NCBI GenBank assembly: GCA_021811745.1
Contig: JAJZNH010000987.1
Coordinates: 1-5,033, forward strand
Origin: Acidobacteriota bacterium
Lineage (GTDB): Bacteria; Acidobacteriota; Terriglobia; Terriglobales; Acidobacteriaceae
Reading direction: 5' to 3'
Length of the DNA: 5,033 bases
A model generated the notes under the pieces. That model was not told the origin of the DNA and searched no databases. It saw nothing but the letters and a program-made list of their open reading frames with translations. The position numbers and the translations under genes are program-made. Shown one piece after another: positions 4,591 to 5,033 of the stretch (positions are counted from its first letter, which is position 1; each line of letters opens with the position of its first letter).

Positions 4591-5033
4591 GACCGTGTTT
4601 CCTCCCCGAGAGAAACTCCTCCACCGTCTCCGGCAACTCAATCAACGAATTGACGGGAAACTGCTCCTTGTCCGCGAGTTCCTTCCACAATGCCTCGAAG
4701 CCGCCAGGATGGCGAGTGAGCCTGCCGACGTTGCCGTGCGTAAACTCGCTTTCGTAGAAGCTCTGTTCCCATTGGGGAATGGAGGCGACGGTCGAAGCAT
4801 CGGGAGCCCGCATCGATCCCAGGCAGACGCTTCCCGTCTCGTAGAGGTTCCAATACGGCGCCACACAGAGCTTTGTATCGGGGCCGGGCCGGCGGTTCTC
4901 CTTGAGCGCCCGGACCGCGAGCGAACGATCCGCCGCCAGCCAGACCAAGGCGGGCTGCGGAAAGATCGCGCCATTCATCCCGCTCATGTCGCCCTGCGTC
5001 GTTCCGAAGAACATCGGCCGTTTCTGAGCCCGC
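4580..5033 (-). CDS. PRTRC system protein B (E2-like), 5' end outside the window
   Basis: The frame stays open through the right edge, so the N-terminal part is missing; about 150 residues are seen. Recognisable blocks of PRTRC protein B: MNGAIFPQPALVWLA, RPGPDTKLCVAPYWNLYETGSVCLGS, WEQSFYESEFTHGNVGRLTRHPGGFEALWKEL, and a closing segment with VEEFLSG. As I recall, Pfam places this family among prokaryotic E2-like conjugating enzymes (Prok-E2_D). The cysteine in GSVCLGS (codon 4825-4823) is the best candidate for the thioester-forming residue; that assignment is inference. The ATG at 5014 is internal: codons upstream of it (RAQKRP) continue without a stop. Its end overlaps the start of the ThiF gene, consistent with joint expression and physical partnership of E2-like and E1-like proteins. 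Confidence 0.88.
   Translation of the reverse strand, partial: RAQKRPMFFGTTQGDMSGMNGAIFPQPALVWLAADRSLAVRALKENRRPGPDTKLCVAPYWNLYETGSVCLGSMRAPDASTVASIPQWEQSFYESEFTHGNVGRLTRHPGGFEALWKELADKEQFPVNSLIELPETVEEFLSGRKHGHDD
4601..4606 (-). promoter_or_regulatory. Ribosome-binding site GGGAGG setting the ThiF start
   Basis: GGGAGG (followed by AAA) ends 10 nt before ATG 4590 and 13 nt before the adjacent ATG 4587, all within the coding end of the protein B gene. It rules against the longer ATG-4641 form, whose arginine-rich extension is not family-like. Confidence 0.6.

Noticed and set aside
4591..4641. Longer start (ATG 4641) for the ThiF-family gene
   Set aside because: It would add an arginine-rich 17-residue leader not seen in the family, and a strong ribosome-binding site points to ATG 4590.

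Overview
The window is GC-rich bacterial DNA with tightly packed genes. It holds seven well-supported protein genes, plus one whose start codon is the first thing in the window and one small doubtful ORF. Codon use and gene content suit a soil or environmental bacterium (Acidobacteriota or Proteobacteria would both fit), but nothing fixes the taxon. PRTRC genes and a toxin-antitoxin pair, both typical of plasmids and integrative elements, suggest accessory or mobile DNA. No integrase, transposase, tRNA, rRNA, CRISPR array or long repeat is visible.

Layout. (1) Positions 1-131: the start of a minus-strand gene running off the left edge (ATG at 3-1 with a perfect AGGAGG), behind a 13-bp palindrome and an A-tract. 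(2) 132-887: a minus-strand vapBC operon, with an AbrB-type antitoxin and a PIN-domain ribonuclease toxin overlapping by 4 bp, and its own promoter and candidate operator. (3) 1037-1201: a possible small minus-strand ORF overlapping the 3' end of the next gene and ending in a hairpin. (4) 1153-3722: a divergent module. A minus-strand ArsR-type repressor fused to a rhodanese domain faces a plus-strand operon encoding a nucleoside-phosphorylase-fold protein, a class I SAM methyltransferase and a DsrE-like protein with a cysteine cluster. A strong AT-rich inverted repeat at 1835-1856 covers the likely -10 boxes of both promoters. (5) 3766-5033: minus-strand genes of a PRTRC (ParB-related, ThiF-related cassette) system: an E1/ThiF-like adenylating enzyme and, upstream of it and cut by the right edge, PRTRC protein B, an E2-like protein.

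How the genes may work together. The fused regulator has lost the usual ArsR/SmtB metal-binding cysteines and histidines but keeps a rhodanese active-site cysteine, so it may respond to a sulfur (or other thiophilic) species carried as a persulfide. The operon opposite combines a DsrE-like cysteine protein with a SAM methyltransferase and a nucleoside-cleaving-fold enzyme. A sulfur or thiol stress circuit, with SAM-derived nucleoside turnover, is a plausible but untested reading. The PRTRC genes look like part of a bacterial ubiquitin-like conjugation cassette; the partner genes (Ubl, JAB peptidase, ParB-like) would lie beyond the right edge.
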